A DNA stretch of 64,000 nucleotides. Source: an uncultured Allobosea sp. (GTDB taxonomy: Bacteria; Pseudomonadota; Alphaproteobacteria; Rhizobiales; Beijerinckiaceae). Positions 16,510-26,030 of the stretch are shown here, one piece after another (within the stretch, counting starts at the first letter, position 1; every line of letters begins with the position of its first letter). The stretch spans positions 1 to 64,000 of the forward strand of contig NZ_CAMFKW010000006.1 of assembly GCF_945957345.1 (NCBI RefSeq), written 5' to 3'. Both the position numbers and the translations under genes were made by a program. The notes beneath the pieces were generated by a model. That model worked only from the letters and a program-made list of their open reading frames with translations, was not told the DNA's origin and ran no database searches.

Positions 16510-16962
16510 TCAGCCGGCATCGTTCGGCGGCCAGTTCTGGGTCTTGATCCGGCTCGTCCATTCCAGGAAATCGGCGAGATCGTTGAGTTCCTGTTCGGTC
16601 AGGTTGAACTGCGGCATCTGGCGCCGCCCCTCGATTCCGCTCGGCTGCGCCGCCATCCAGGCCTTCAGGCTCTCGCGGGCGCCGGCCGGGTCCTTGTCGC
16701 CGCCGTAGCGCTTCCAGACATTGCCGAGTTCGGGGGCGAAATAGGCGCCTTCGCCGAGCAGCGTGTGGCAGTTGATGCAGGCATTGCGCTCCCAGACATG
16801 CTTGCCGCGTGCAACCGCCGGGGTCAGCGTCGCCTCGTCGGTCGACTGCGTCCGCATGAACCAGTGACTGTGGGCGGTGAGCCCGACGAAGATGGCGAAG
16901 AAGAAGATCGACCCGCCGTAGAAGACATTTCGGGCTCCCGCCTTTGTCAGACGTTCGGCCAT
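16510..16962 (-). CDS. norC: Nitric oxide reductase cytochrome c subunit NorC
   Basis: A 150-residue protein with one N-terminal membrane anchor (about residues 14-31) and one c-type haem site, CINCH at 62-66, in the typical setting HTLLGEGAYFAPELGNVW. The axial Met is probably in GRRQMPQFNL. It passes electrons to NorB, whose gene begins 22 bases downstream. It is the first gene of norCBQD with an Fnr-type box about 110 bases upstream. Confidence 0.95.
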   Translation of the reverse strand: MAERLTKAGARNVFYGGSIFFFAIFVGLTAHSHWFMRTQSTDEATLTPAVARGKHVWERNACINCHTLLGEGAYFAPELGNVWKRYGGDKDPAGARESLKAWMAAQPSGIEGRRQMPQFNLTEQELNDLADFLEWTSRIKTQNWPPNDAG

Positions 16963-17070
16963 GCGTTCACCCTTCCGTTGCGCCTGGGGAGGCGTCGCCG
17001 GCAGCGCCGGCTCTGGACCCGCCGCTCAGGCAGGGATGACCGGTCTTATCGGGCGTGGGGGCAGGCCTCT

Positions 17071-17084
17071 TTGCGCTTCGGCAA
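17071..17084 (-). promoter_or_regulatory. Fnr/NnrR-type box upstream of norC
   Basis: TTGCGCTTCGGCAA matches TTG-N8-CAA and lies 109-122 bases upstream of the norC start, between norC and the second Crp/Fnr gene. Confidence 0.65.
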
Positions 17085-17151
17085 ACAATTCGCCGACGCA
17101 TCTGGGCTCATGGATCCGAGCCTGGCCGCGTCGCGCGGCGCGGCTTCGCTA

Positions 17152-17862
17152 TCAGCTGGTTTCCGGGGCGGCAGCGCGGGCCGTTGCGAGGTCGACCAGA
17201 GCCGGTACATTCCGGACCAGCAGTTCCCGCCTGCCGCCGCCGATGATGCGCTGCCGTTCCCAATGCGTGAGAATGCGGGATGCGCTGTGCAGGGTCGTTC
17301 CCGTGAGCGCTGCGATGTCCTGCCGCGTAATCGGGAAATCGACCCGAATGCTGTCCTCCTCATGCCGCCCTGCCTGATCGATCAGACGCAGGATGAGATG
17401 GGCGATGCGGCGGGGGACATCGAGACAAGCCATCTCGATGAGCCTGTCCTGAGTGACGGCCAGGCGGCGCTCGATAACCTGTAGCAGGCCCATGGCGAGG
17501 CCGGGCATGTCGAGCAGGAACCGGCTCCAGCTTGCCATCGGCCAGACGGCGAGCGTGCAGTCGCGCAGGACGGTGGCGGTGGTGGTCTGTCGGCGTCCCT
17601 GGGCGTCGCCCGTCGGCCCGAGAGGCTCGCCCGGGTGCTCGATCTGTAGGATTACGGCATCGCGATGCGCGCCGGCCCGCGAGAGCTTCACATGCCCGGA
17701 AACGATCAGGAAGAATTCGTCGACCTGCGCTCCTTCGGAAAACGCGCTCTCGCCTCTTGCCAGACAGCGCAATGACGCCGCCGAGGCGATGTCGCGTCGC
17801 TCTGTGTCGGACAGCGCCGCAAAGATCGGCAGCCTTCTCAGATTCTGGTCGGCGAATGTCAT
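17152..17862 (-). CDS. Second Crp/Fnr-family regulator, NnrR/Dnr type
   Basis: A 236-residue paralogue of the regulator at 5755-6447. It has a sensor domain, a dimer helix and helix-turn-helix (ITRQDIAALTGTTLHSASRIL, about 181-201). Single cysteines occur in SLRCLARG, RDCTLAV and EMACLD, but no Fnr-type cluster is present. Met 17862 aligns with the start of the paralogue; an upstream Met adds 20 unlike residues. It lies between norC and nap, transcribed toward norC, with its own Fnr-type box upstream, which suggests a regulatory cascade or autoregulation. Confidence 0.88.
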   Translation of the reverse strand: MTFADQNLRRLPIFAALSDTERRDIASAASLRCLARGESAFSEGAQVDEFFLIVSGHVKLSRAGAHRDAVILQIEHPGEPLGPTGDAQGRRQTTTATVLRDCTLAVWPMASWSRFLLDMPGLAMGLLQVIERRLAVTQDRLIEMACLDVPRRIAHLILRLIDQAGRHEEDSIRVDFPITRQDIAALTGTTLHSASRILTHWERQRIIGGGRRELLVRNVPALVDLATARAAAPETS

Positions 17863-17988
17863 GACCGCGCGATGGGGATGTCCGGCGCCGCCAGGGGCGG
17901 CCGGATGCCGAGGGCAAACCAAGGCGAGCTTTCCGTGTTTCGGACCGCTGCCCGTGACCTCAGCTAGTCGATTCCGTCTGAGGCGTGT

Positions 17989-18002
17989 TTGCGCTGCAAC
18001 AA
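17989..18002 (-). promoter_or_regulatory. Fnr/NnrR-type box upstream of the second Crp/Fnr gene
   Basis: TTGCGCTGCAACAA matches TTG-N8-CAA, 127-140 bases upstream of the start at 17862. It lies in the gene-free stretch 17863-18270, which otherwise holds only the napE box. Confidence 0.5.
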
Positions 18003-18123
18003 ACTCGGCGGTCGAAAGCTGCTCCAGGAATCGCTTTGCGCCATACGCCTGTCGGGCAAGCTACCGCACCACAGGCCGTGGCGGGAGAAGGGCGTCGCTT
18101 TCGAAGAATTCGAGCGGTTCAAT

Positions 18124-18137
18124 TTGCGCTACATCAA
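18124..18137 (+). promoter_or_regulatory. Fnr/NnrR-type box upstream of napE
   Basis: TTGCGCTACATCAA matches TTG-N8-CAA and lies 134-147 bases before the napE start. Confidence 0.6.
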
Positions 18138-18270
18138 ACTCAGCTCACAAAACGGGCGGGTCAGCGCTTGAGAGTCTGTACAGCGGCGAAGGGCTCCTTA
18201 TTCTCCTTTCTCGATCTCTAATCTGGCGACGGCGCGATAAGTGATCGCCCGTCTTGGAGAAGGAAAAGAG

Positions 18271-18465
18271 ATGGCGACGGAGACTGCGGGGGCGAGTGGC
18301 CCGGAAGCCGCTCCGGACCGGCCGACGAAACGGGCCGAGTTACTGGCTTTCCTGACGCTGGCCGTACTGATCTGGCCGATCGTCGCCGTGGGTGTCGTCG
18401 GCGGATACGGCTTCCTGGTGTGGATGTCCCAGATCATCCTGGGCCCGCCCGGGCCGCCGCATTGA
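18271..18465 (+). CDS. napE: NapE, small membrane protein of periplasmic nitrate reductase
   Basis: A 64-residue protein with a charged N-terminus and one or two hydrophobic segments (LLAFLTLAVLIWPIVAVGVVGGYGFLVWM in part), the NapE pattern. ATG 18271 follows GGAGAAGGAAAAGAG; an upstream in-frame ATG at 18241 has no such site. It heads napEFDABC. The role of NapE is not known. Confidence 0.88.
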   Translation: MATETAGASGPEAAPDRPTKRAELLAFLTLAVLIWPIVAVGVVGGYGFLVWMSQIILGPPGPPH

Positions 18466-18474
18466 GGCCGGGCG

Positions 18475-18984
18475 ATGGAACGCTCCGTCATCGATCGCGG
18501 GCGCCGTAATTTCCTGACGGGCCGGCGTCTTTCACGACCCGACAGGCCGCGCCCGCCCTGGGCCCGCGCGGCTTCCGTTGCGGCCGCCTGCACCGGTTGC
18601 GGTGCCTGCGTGCCCGCCTGTCCGCAGGGGATCATCGCGCTCGACGAAACCGGCCGGCCCGCCCTCGATTTCTCGCGAAACGACTGCAGCTTCTGCGGCG
18701 CCTGCGCCGAAGCCTGCCCTGAGCCGGTCTTCGACCGGGCCATTCCGGCCTTCGAGCATCGGGCCGTCATCGGCGCGGATTGCTTCGCCAGGCGGGGCAT
18801 CGTCTGCCAGAGCTGCGGCGATGCCTGCCCGGAAAGCGCGATCCGCTTCAAGGCCCGGCTCGGCGGCCCGGTTTTGCCGGAGCTGGCGACGGACCGGTGC
18901 AGCGGTTGCGGCGCCTGTGTCGCCGCCTGCCCGGCGCAGGCCGTCACCGTCAGCATGCCAGCGCTGGAGGCCGCCCATGCTTGA
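18475..18984 (+). CDS. napF: NapF, polyferredoxin of the Nap system
   Basis: A 169-residue cytoplasmic iron-sulfur protein. Cysteine motifs are CTGCGACVPACP, CSFCGACAEACP, CQSCGDACP with an upstream Cys, and CSGCGACVAACP, giving up to four [4Fe-4S] clusters. NapF is thought to act in NapA maturation rather than electron transfer to nitrate. It begins 9 bases after napE and its end overlaps napD by 8 bases. Confidence 0.93.
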   Translation: MERSVIDRGRRNFLTGRRLSRPDRPRPPWARAASVAAACTGCGACVPACPQGIIALDETGRPALDFSRNDCSFCGACAEACPEPVFDRAIPAFEHRAVIGADCFARRGIVCQSCGDACPESAIRFKARLGGPVLPELATDRCSGCGACVAACPAQAVTVSMPALEAAHA

Positions 18985-19264
18985 GCGTCCTCGTCCGCGC
19001 TTCCATCATATTTCGAGTGCCGTCGTCTCGGCCCTGCCGGCCAAGGTCGAGGCCGTTCTCGCCCGCATCGCAGAGCTTCCCGAGACCGAGATCCACCGGG
19101 TCGAGAACGGCAAGATCGTGATCGTGCTGGAAGGCTCCAGCACCGGTGTGATCGGCGACCGGCTCGCCGCCATCAGCCTGATCGACGGCGTGCTCTCGGC
19201 CAACATGGTGTTCGAGCAGATCGAAGACCTCGAAACCCTCGACGACCCCGGAGTGATCCCATGA
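18977..19264 (+). CDS. napD: NapD, chaperone for NapA maturation and export
   Basis: A 95-residue protein of ferredoxin-like fold ([51 protein letters not shown]). NapD binds the twin-arginine signal of NapA until the molybdenum cofactor is in place. It overlaps napF at its start and napA by ATGA at its end. Confidence 0.93.
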   Translation: MLERPRPRFHHISSAVVSALPAKVEAVLARIAELPETEIHRVENGKIVIVLEGSSTGVIGDRLAAISLIDGVLSANMVFEQIEDLETLDDPGVIP

Positions 19265-21762
19265 CCCTGTCCCGTCGCGAGATGCTGAAGGCGCAGGCGG
19301 CCGGCGTCGCCGCGCTCGCCGCCAATATGAGCGTGCCGGCCGAGGCGCAGCCGGTGACCGGCGGCGTCGATACCCTGCAGATCAAATGGTCGAAGGCGCC
19401 GTGCCGCTTCTGCGGCACCGGCTGCGGCGTCATGGTCGGCGTCAAGGAGGGCAAGGTCATCGCCACCCATGGCGACATGAAGGCTGACGTCAATCGCGGC
19501 CTGAACTGCATCAAGGGCTATTTCCTCTCCAAGATCATGTACGGCAACGACCGCCTGACCCAGCCGCTGCTGCGCAAGAAGAACGGCGTCTACGCCAAGG
19601 ACGGCGAGTTCACGCCGGTCTCCTGGGACGAGGCCTTCGACACCATGGCCGCCAAGGCCAAGGCGGTCCTCAAGGCCAAGGGCCCGACCGCGCTCGGCAT
19701 GTTCGGCTCCGGCCAGTGGACGATCTTCGAGGGCTATGCCGCGACCAAGCTGATGCGGGCCGGCTTCCGTTCCAACAATCTCGACCCGAACGCCCGCCAC
19801 TGCATGGCCTCGGCGGCCTATGCCTTCATGCGCACCTTCGGCATGGACGAGCCGATGGGCTGCTACGACGATTTCGAGCATGCCGACGCCTTCGTGCTCT
19901 GGGGCTCGAACATGGCGGAGATGCACCCGATCCTGTGGACGCGGGTGACGGATCGCCGGCTCGGCCAGCCGCATGTGAAGGTCGCGGTGCTCTCGACCTA
20001 CACGCATCGCAGCTCCGACCTCGCCGACATTCCGATCGTGTTCAAACCGGGCACGGACCTTGCGATCCTCAACTACATCGCCAACCACATCATCACGACC
20101 GGCCGCGTGAACACCGATTTCGTCGGCAAGCACACGACCTTCGTGAAGGGGGCGACCGAGATCGGCTACGGCCTGCGGCCCGACGATCCGCGCGAGGTCA
20201 AGGCGAAGAAGGCCGCCGACGTCACCGCGACGACGCCGATCGATTTCGAGGCCTATGCCGCTTTCGTGAAGGACTACACGCTGGAGAAGGTCTCGGCCCT
20301 GACCGGGGTCGAGCCCGGCTTCCTGCAGCAGCTTGCCGAGCTCTATGCCGACCCCAAGCGCAAGGTCACCTCGTTCTGGACGATGGGCTTCAACCAGCAT
20401 GTGCGCGGCGTCTGGGCGAACCAGCTCGTCTACAACCTGCATCTGCTGACGGGTAAGATCTCCGAGCCCGGCAACAGCCCGTTCTCGCTGACCGGCCAGC
20501 CCTCGGCCTGCGGCACGGCGCGCGAGGTCGGCACCTTCGCCCATCGCCTGCCGGCCGACATGACGGTGACCAACCCCGAGCATCGCAAGCATGCCGAGGA
20601 GATCTGGCGCGTCCCGAACGGGATCATCCCGGAGAAGCCCGGCTATCACGCGGTCGAGCAGGACCGGATGCTCAAGGACGGCAAGCTCAATTTCTACTGG
20701 ATCCAGGTCAACAACAACCTGCAGGCTTCGCCGAACAGCAGCAACGAGGCCTATCCCGGCTATCGCAACCCGGACAATTTCATCGTCGTCTCCGATGCCT
20801 ATCCGACGGTCACGGCGATGGCCGCCGACCTGATCCTGCCGGCCGCGATGTGGGTCGAGAAGGAGGGCGCCTACGGCAATGCCGAACGGCGCACCCATGT
20901 CTGGCACCAGCTCGTCCAGGCGCCTGGCGAGGCGCGCTCCGATCTCTGGCAACTGATGGAGTTCTCGAGGCGCTTCACCACCGACGAGGTCTGGCCGGCG
21001 GAGATCCTCGACGCCAACCCGAACTACAAGGGCAAGACGCTGTTCGACGTGCTCTATCGCAACGGCAATGTCGACAAGTTCGCGGCGAGCGAGATCGACC
21101 CCGAATACGACAATGTCGAAGCCAAGCATTTCGGCTTCTACGTACAAAAGGGGCTGTTCGAGGAATACGCCACTTTCGGCCGCGGTCATGGCCATGATCT
21201 CGGGCCTTATGATCTCTACCATCAGGTGCGCGGCCTGCGCTGGCCGGTGGTCGACGGCAAGGAAACGCTCTGGCGCTATCGCGAGGGGCTCGATCCTTAT
21301 GTGAAGCCGGGCAAGGGTGTCGAGTTCTACGGCAACAAGGACGGCAAGGCCCGCATCATCGCGGTGCCCTACGAGCCGCCGGCGGAATCGCCCGACGGCG
21401 AATACGACCTCTGGCTGGTCACCGGCCGCGTGCTGGAGCACTGGCATTCCGGCTCGATGACGATGCGTGTACCCGAGCTCTACAAGGCCTTCCCTGGCGC
21501 GCGCTGTTTCATGCACCCGGAAGATGCCCGCAAGCGCGGGCTCAACCAGGGTGCCGAGATCACGGTGATCTCGCGCCGCGGCGAGATGCGCACCCGCGTC
21601 GAGACGCGCGGGCGCAACCGCATGCCGCCCGGCGTGGTCTTCGTGCCCTGGTTCGACGCCAGCCAGCTCATCAACAAGACGACGCTCGACGCCACCGATC
21701 CCATCTCCAAGCAGACGGATTTCAAGAAATGCGCGGTCAAGATCGTTCCGGTCTCGGGCTGA
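19261..21762 (+). CDS. napA: Periplasmic nitrate reductase catalytic subunit NapA
   Basis: An 833-residue molybdoenzyme reducing nitrate to nitrite. A twin-arginine signal ([12 protein letters not shown]) is cleaved near residue 30. A [4Fe-4S] site follows ([10 protein letters not shown] and NCIKGYF), and the likely Mo-ligand Cys lies in [13 protein letters not shown]. The C-terminal molybdopterin-binding region ends near [10 protein letters not shown]. It overlaps napD (ATGA) and napB (TGATG). Length is normal for the family. Confidence 0.97.
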   Translation: MTLSRREMLKAQAAGVAALAANMSVPAEAQPVTGGVDTLQIKWSKAPCRFCGTGCGVMVGVKEGKVIATHGDMKADVNRGLNCIKGYFLSKIMYGNDRLTQPLLRKKNGVYAKDGEFTPVSWDEAFDTMAAKAKAVLKAKGPTALGMFGSGQWTIFEGYAATKLMRAGFRSNNLDPNARHCMASAAYAFMRTFGMDEPMGCYDDFEHADAFVLWGSNMAEMHPILWTRVTDRRLGQPHVKVAVLSTYTHRSSDLADIPIVFKPGTDLAILNYIANHIITTGRVNTDFVGKHTTFVKGATEIGYGLRPDDPREVKAKKAADVTATTPIDFEAYAAFVKDYTLEKVSALTGVEPGFLQQLAELYADPKRKVTSFWTMGFNQHVRGVWANQLVYNLHLLTGKISEPGNSPFSLTGQPSACGTAREVGTFAHRLPADMTVTNPEHRKHAEEIWRVPNGIIPEKPGYHAVEQDRMLKDGKLNFYWIQVNNNLQASPNSSNEAYPGYRNPDNFIVVSDAYPTVTAMAADLILPAAMWVEKEGAYGNAERRTHVWHQLVQAPGEARSDLWQLMEFSRRFTTDEVWPAEILDANPNYKGKTLFDVLYRNGNVDKFAASEIDPEYDNVEAKHFGFYVQKGLFEEYATFGRGHGHDLGPYDLYHQVRGLRWPVVDGKETLWRYREGLDPYVKPGKGVEFYGNKDGKARIIAVPYEPPAESPDGEYDLWLVTGRVLEHWHSGSMTMRVPELYKAFPGARCFMHPEDARKRGLNQGAEITVISRRGEMRTRVETRGRNRMPPGVVFVPWFDASQLINKTTLDATDPISKQTDFKKCAVKIVPVSG

Positions 21763-22232
21763 TGCGCTCGCGGACCTTCTTCGGGGCCGCCCTCGCGGCC
21801 GGCCTCGTCCTCGCCTTCGGCGCCGCCGTCTCGCAGGAGGGCGCGCCGGTGAAGATAGTGCCGCGCCTGACGGGCACGGCCGACCCGATGGCACTCGAGC
21901 GCGTGCCGGCGCTCGGCCGGCCGGTCGTCGACGACGTCCGGCGGATGCGGAACTATCCGGAGCAGCCCCCGGTGATCCCGCATGCGATCGACGGCTACCA
22001 GCTCACCCTCAACACCAATCGCTGCATGGACTGCCACAAGCGCGAGTTCACGGAAGGCTCGGGAGCGCCGATGATCAGCGTGACCCATTTCCAGGACCGC
22101 GACGGGCAGGTGCTCTCGGACGTGACGCCGCGGCGCTATTTCTGCACTGCCTGCCATGTCCAGCAGACCGATGTCGCGCCCCTGGTCCCGAACCGGTTCC
22201 AGGATGCCAAAGACATCGGCCGGAAGCCCTGA
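21762..22232 (+). CDS. napB: NapB, dihaem cytochrome c electron donor subunit
   Basis: A 156-residue periplasmic protein with a signal peptide (about residues 1-23) and two haem sites, CMDCH at 88-92 and CTACH at 128-132. The VPRLTGTADPMALE and RRYFCTACHVQQTD segments are typical of NapB. ATG 21762 overlaps the napA stop. Confidence 0.94.
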   Translation: MRSRTFFGAALAAGLVLAFGAAVSQEGAPVKIVPRLTGTADPMALERVPALGRPVVDDVRRMRNYPEQPPVIPHAIDGYQLTLNTNRCMDCHKREFTEGSGAPMISVTHFQDRDGQVLSDVTPRRYFCTACHVQQTDVAPLVPNRFQDAKDIGRKP

Positions 22233-22244
22233 GGCGCGTGCATC

Positions 22245-22958
22245 ATGGCCAGGCTCAAATCCCTCATTCTCTGGTGCTGGGGCGTCGTCGTCAGGTTCTG
22301 GCGCATCATCAGCCGACCGAGTGCCTATCTGCCGCTCGGCCTGCTGACGCTCGGCGGCTTCGTCGGCGGCGTGCTCTTCTGGGGCGGCTTCAACACGGCG
22401 CTGGAGATCACCAATACCGAGAAGTTCTGCACGTCCTGTCACGAGATGCGCGACAACGTCTATCAGGAGCTGCAATCGACGGTGCATTTCTCCAACCGCT
22501 CGGGCGTTCGCGCGACCTGCCCGGACTGCCACGTCCCGCATAACTGGACGGACAAGATCGCCCGCAAGATGCAGGCGTCGAAGGAAGTCTGGGGCAAGAT
22601 CTTCGGCACGATCTCGACGCGCGAGAAGTTTCTCAACCACCGGCTGGAGCTCGCCAAGCACGAATGGTCGCGGCTGAAGGCGAACGACTCGCTGGAGTGC
22701 CGGAACTGCCATTCCGCGGTCGCGATGGATTTCACCAAGCAGACCCGCCGCGCCGCCGAAATCCACGGGCGCTTCCTGACCACAGGCGAGAAGACCTGCA
22801 TCGACTGCCACAAGGGTATCGCCCATCTGCTGCCGGACATGAGGGGAATCGAACCCGGCTGGAAGGATGCGCCGGAGCTGCAGGGCAAGGGCAGCGCCTC
22901 CTGGCACGGGCCGGAGCGCGCGATGCGGACCTATCTGGCGGAGATCGAGACGCGGTGA
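22245..22958 (+). CDS. napC: NapC, membrane tetrahaem quinol dehydrogenase
   Basis: A 237-residue NapC/NirT protein with one N-terminal membrane helix (about 29-50) and four haem motifs: CTSCH at 62-66, CPDCH, CRNCH and CIDCH. It takes electrons from ubiquinol and hands them to NapAB, tying the operon to the ubiTUV-made quinone. No napG or napH is present. It is the last gene of the operon. Confidence 0.95.
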   Translation: MARLKSLILWCWGVVVRFWRIISRPSAYLPLGLLTLGGFVGGVLFWGGFNTALEITNTEKFCTSCHEMRDNVYQELQSTVHFSNRSGVRATCPDCHVPHNWTDKIARKMQASKEVWGKIFGTISTREKFLNHRLELAKHEWSRLKANDSLECRNCHSAVAMDFTKQTRRAAEIHGRFLTTGEKTCIDCHKGIAHLLPDMRGIEPGWKDAPELQGKGSASWHGPERAMRTYLAEIETR

Positions 22959-22991
22959 GGGGAGATACCGGGAACCGTCTGAGAGCGGATA

Positions 22992-23030
22992 CCGGTTTCG
23001 ATGGCCGATCCAGGCCGGTGGTGAAACCGG
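22992..23030. terminator. Hairpin between convergent napC and surE
   Basis: CCGGTTTC at 22992-22999 pairs perfectly with GAAACCGG at 23023-23030, and GGCC/GGCC in the loop can extend the fold. It fills the gap between two convergent genes, so it may end transcription from both sides. There is no T-run. Confidence 0.45.
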
Positions 23031-23780
23031 CTAGGGTGCGGCATTGAGGTCCATGACAAAATTCTGAGGCAGCGGGGCTCCGTCGGACCAGCAATGGCGG
23101 ACGATAGCGATGCGGCCTGCATCGATCAGGCTGTTCTCGTCGCCGGCCCTGTGGCTATGCGGTCGTCCGCGGCGGATGCGCCAGACGATACGATCGCCGT
23201 CTTCCGTCTTGATATCCGCAGCTCCAGCGATCTTGTCGCGGCCGATGGAGGCGAGTCCGGCTTCAGCCGGCAGCTCCCTGGGCAGGTTGACGCTGAGAAA
23301 GGCGCCTTCACGCACCCAGTCCTGGCGCTTGGCCCAGAGCCGCTCGATCAGCTTGGCCAGTGCAGCAACATCCTGCTCCTCGGACGTGCCGCCCTTGGTG
23401 CGTGAAAAGCCGATCGCCGGAATGTCCCAGAAGCTCGCCTCGCGCGCGATGGACAGCGTGCCGGAATAGGCGGCGTCCTCTGCGGCATTGCGCCCGTCAT
23501 TGACGCCGGAGAGCACGAGGTCTGGCAGGCCGCCATGGCGGAAAAGCACCGTCATCGCCGCAACGACGCAATCGGCCGGCGTTCCGTCGAGCGCGTAGAC
23601 CTGTTCCTCACGCCGTGTAAGCGTCAGATCGCGGTCGAAGGAGAGATGGTGGCTCGCCGCCGTCCATTTCCGTTCCGGCGCAACCACCCAGATGTCGGAG
23701 GCGACACGCGCAGCCGCGTGGCGCAGAAGGGCGATGCCGGGGGCGTCGATACCGTCATCGTTGGCGATCAGGATTCGCAT
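23031..23780 (-). CDS. surE: SurE, 5'/3'-nucleotidase
   Basis: A 249-residue SurE phosphatase with the metal-binding start MRILIANDDGIDAPGI, the APERKWTAASHHLS segment and DLVLSGVNDGRNAAED. SurE removes phosphate from nucleoside monophosphates and short polyphosphates. It is usually next to pcm or nlpD; here it is the last gene of an importer operon, 2 bases after a metallo-beta-lactamase-fold gene. This setting suggests a substrate-linked role. Confidence 0.93.
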   Translation of the reverse strand: MRILIANDDGIDAPGIALLRHAAARVASDIWVVAPERKWTAASHHLSFDRDLTLTRREEQVYALDGTPADCVVAAMTVLFRHGGLPDLVLSGVNDGRNAAEDAAYSGTLSIAREASFWDIPAIGFSRTKGGTSEEQDVAALAKLIERLWAKRQDWVREGAFLSVNLPRELPAEAGLASIGRDKIAGAADIKTEDGDRIVWRIRRGRPHSHRAGDENSLIDAGRIAIVRHCWSDGAPLPQNFVMDLNAAP

Positions 23781-23782
23781 GG

Positions 23783-24928
23783 TCAGATCTCGATGGTGTC
23801 GCCGGGCGTGAGGCCGATGACGAGCTTTGGAATATCGGCTGCGAGCATTGCGGCAGTCGCGGCATCACAGGAATGGGCGATGATGCGATCGGCGCCGCTT
23901 GCCGAGGCGAGCGTGACGTTCTCAGGCAATGTCGGATGGGTCGGGAAGCGCAGCCATTCGGCTTCGCCAGCGGCGAGCATGAGATCGGCCGGGCTGCCCT
24001 TGGGGATGCCGCCGGTCAGCAGGACCGGATGACGCTCACGGTGAGCCTGCGCGAGTGCGGCCTTGGAAGGCCCGGCGAGCCCCATGCCGTCATCGACGAG
24101 CAGCGCGGCCCGCGGCAGTGCCTGTCCTTCCTCCCAGAGCAGGGCCTCGGCAAATCGTGCCGAGAGGATATCGGCGGCGCCGGGCTTCAGCCAGGCTGCA
24201 GCCGAGATTTGTTGGGCCAGCGCTTCGCGCATCGCAGGATGGATCGCGATCGGCGTGTCGATCAGCCCGATCAGTTCAACGGAGCGGCCGGAGAGCGGCG
24301 TCGGCAGGACGGCGCCCTGCGGATGATCGGCGAGCCAGCGCTTGATAGCGGCGCCGCGCTCGGCGGCAGGGATGCGATCGGGGCCGTAGGAAGCATCGAC
24401 CAGCAGCAGGTCGCAGGGCGGCAGCGCGTCCATGGCGAAGACGGGGCTCGCGGGTACGACATCGCCGCAATAGCTGAGGCTGCGTCCCCCTGCGCTCAGA
24501 TGGCTCCAGATACCGCCGACGACATGACCGCTGCGGCCGGTGCGGATGGCGATCGAGCCGATGGCGAAATCCGCACCTGGCGCGACGATCTCGACGGGAG
24601 CCTGTCGAGCGAGGTCCCGCTCCTTCGGCGTGGCATAGGCGGCGAGCGTCGCGTCCGCCTCGGCAGCGGATTCGGCGGTCATCAGGATGCGGCCGGAAAA
24701 GCCGTTCGCAAGGCACCAGCCGAGCGCCGCGACATGGTCCTCATGGGCATGCGTGACGATGATCGCGTCGATGCGCTCGAGCTCCGCTCGCGTGATCGCC
24801 GGATAATAGGCTGTTCCGCGCGCGCTGGTATCGACGCCGACATCGAGGAGGAGCCGGGCCCCGCCATGCTCGACGCCGACGCAGGTCCGGCCCTTCTCGC
24901 CGATCCCGCCATGAATGCTCAGTCTCAT
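23783..24928 (-). CDS. Metallo-beta-lactamase-fold protein with beta-CASP-like features
   Basis: A 381-residue hydrolase. The metal motif THAHEDHVAALG is near residue 58-69, a further His lies in GRSGHVVGG, and an Asp in YCGDVVPASP. Later segments PTPLSGRSVELIGL and DRIIAHSCD recall the beta-CASP domain of RNase J/CPSF-type nucleases. The substrate is not known; RNA or a phosphodiester is possible. It lies 10 bases after the transporter ATPase and 2 before surE, so it belongs to that operon. Met 24928 aligns with the family N-terminus. Confidence 0.8.
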   Translation of the reverse strand: MRLSIHGGIGEKGRTCVGVEHGGARLLLDVGVDTSARGTAYYPAITRAELERIDAIIVTHAHEDHVAALGWCLANGFSGRILMTAESAAEADATLAAYATPKERDLARQAPVEIVAPGADFAIGSIAIRTGRSGHVVGGIWSHLSAGGRSLSYCGDVVPASPVFAMDALPPCDLLLVDASYGPDRIPAAERGAAIKRWLADHPQGAVLPTPLSGRSVELIGLIDTPIAIHPAMREALAQQISAAAWLKPGAADILSARFAEALLWEEGQALPRAALLVDDGMGLAGPSKAALAQAHRERHPVLLTGGIPKGSPADLMLAAGEAEWLRFPTHPTLPENVTLASASGADRIIAHSCDAATAAMLAADIPKLVIGLTPGDTIEI

Positions 24929-24938
24929 GCCGCCGGTC

Positions 24939-26030
24939 TCACGCAGCCTTGTCCAGGGAGACGCTCTCCGGGATGACCCAACCGTCCTGGATCGCGATCC
25001 GGATCGCGTCACCGGGCTGCGCCGGGGCGGGCTCGGTGGCATCGAGATGCAGCAGCGCACCGCTCGCAGCGTTGGAGCGGGCCTCGAGCCTGTAGTGCCC
25101 GCCCTGATAGGACAGGCGCTCGACGGCAGCTTGAAGTCCCGGTTCACCAGCGTGTGCGATCCCGATATCGCGCGCGCGCAGGCACAGCCTGGCCTCATTC
25201 GTGACCGGCTGGTCCGGTCGGCAGCGCACGACGGCCTCGACGCCGAGCACGCGGACCTTGCAACGGCCGGCCTGTGGTGGGGAAAGGATTGCCGCCGGCA
25301 GCACCATGCCCTCGCCGATGAAGCCGGCGACTGTCGTGTTCGCGGGTTCGCGATAGAGGACCGAAGGCGTGGCAAGCTGGAGCAGGCGGCCGCGATCCAT
25401 CACCGCGATGCGGTCGGCCAGCGCCATCGCCTCGGCTTGATCATGGGTGATGTAGACCATGGTCGTGCCGGTCCGCTCATGAAAGCGCGCGAACTCGTCC
25501 TCCATCGAGGCGCGCAGATGCACGTCGAGATTGGCGAGCGGTTCGTCCAGCAACACCAGCGAAGGCTCGGTCACGAGACAGCGGGCGAGCGCAACACGCT
25601 GGCGTTGGCCCCCCGACAACATGCCGGGCCGGCGCTCGGCAAAGCCGTTCAACCCGACGAGATCCAAGGCTGCGGCGACGCGGCGCGCCCGCTCCGGATC
25701 GCGTATGCCGGCGACGATCAGGCCGTAAGCGACATTCTCGGCGACGGTCATGTGCGGCCAGAGCGCATAGGACTGGAAGACGATCCCGAGCTTGCGATGC
25801 TCGGGTGGGACATGCCGATCCCGGGAGGAAACGAGCCGCTCGCCGATGCGGATGACACCGCCGTCGAGCTTGTCGAAGCCCGCAATCTGGCGCAGCAGCG
25901 TGGTCTTGCCACAGCCGGACGGCCCGAGAACCGCGAGGAACTCACCGTCCGCGACATCGATCGAAACGTCGTCCAGGGCGATGTAGGAGCCGAAGCGCTT
26001 TTGCGCCCGGTCGATGGTCAGTCGCGCCAC
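24939..26030 (-). CDS. ABC importer ATPase, FbpC/AfuC/PotA type
   Basis: A 363-residue ATPase with Walker A (GPSGCGKTTLL, about 34-44), signature LSGGQRQRVALAR, Walker B LVLLDEPLANLD and H-loop YITHDQAEAM, then a C-terminal TOBE-like region. It energises the permease and binding protein upstream. It overlaps the permease gene by 13 bases. Family members import ferric iron, 2-aminoethylphosphonate or sugar phosphates; the ATPase alone does not tell which. Confidence 0.9.
   Translation of the reverse strand: MARLTIDRAQKRFGSYIALDDVSIDVADGEFLAVLGPSGCGKTTLLRQIAGFDKLDGGVIRIGERLVSSRDRHVPPEHRKLGIVFQSYALWPHMTVAENVAYGLIVAGIRDPERARRVAAALDLVGLNGFAERRPGMLSGGQRQRVALARCLVTEPSLVLLDEPLANLDVHLRASMEDEFARFHERTGTTMVYITHDQAEAMALADRIAVMDRGRLLQLATPSVLYREPANTTVAGFIGEGMVLPAAILSPPQAGRCKVRVLGVEAVVRCRPDQPVTNEARLCLRARDIGIAHAGEPGLQAAVERLSYQGGHYRLEARSNAASGALLHLDATEPAPAQPGDAIRIAIQDGWVIPESVSLDKAA

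Noticed and set aside
13341-16547. Very long plus-strand open frame across norD, norQ and norB
   Set aside because: It is antisense to three clear nor genes. Its translation is rich in Arg, Asp, Gln, Gly and His with no domain, the usual result of reading GC-rich genes backward.
17985-18221. Open frame in the gap between the second Crp/Fnr gene and napE
   Set aside because: It covers both regulatory boxes and has no family resemblance or ribosome binding site.
19006-21894. Minus-strand open frame of 962 codons opposite napD and napA
   Set aside because: napA has a Tat signal, cluster motif and full family length on the plus strand; the opposite frame has no recognisable domain.
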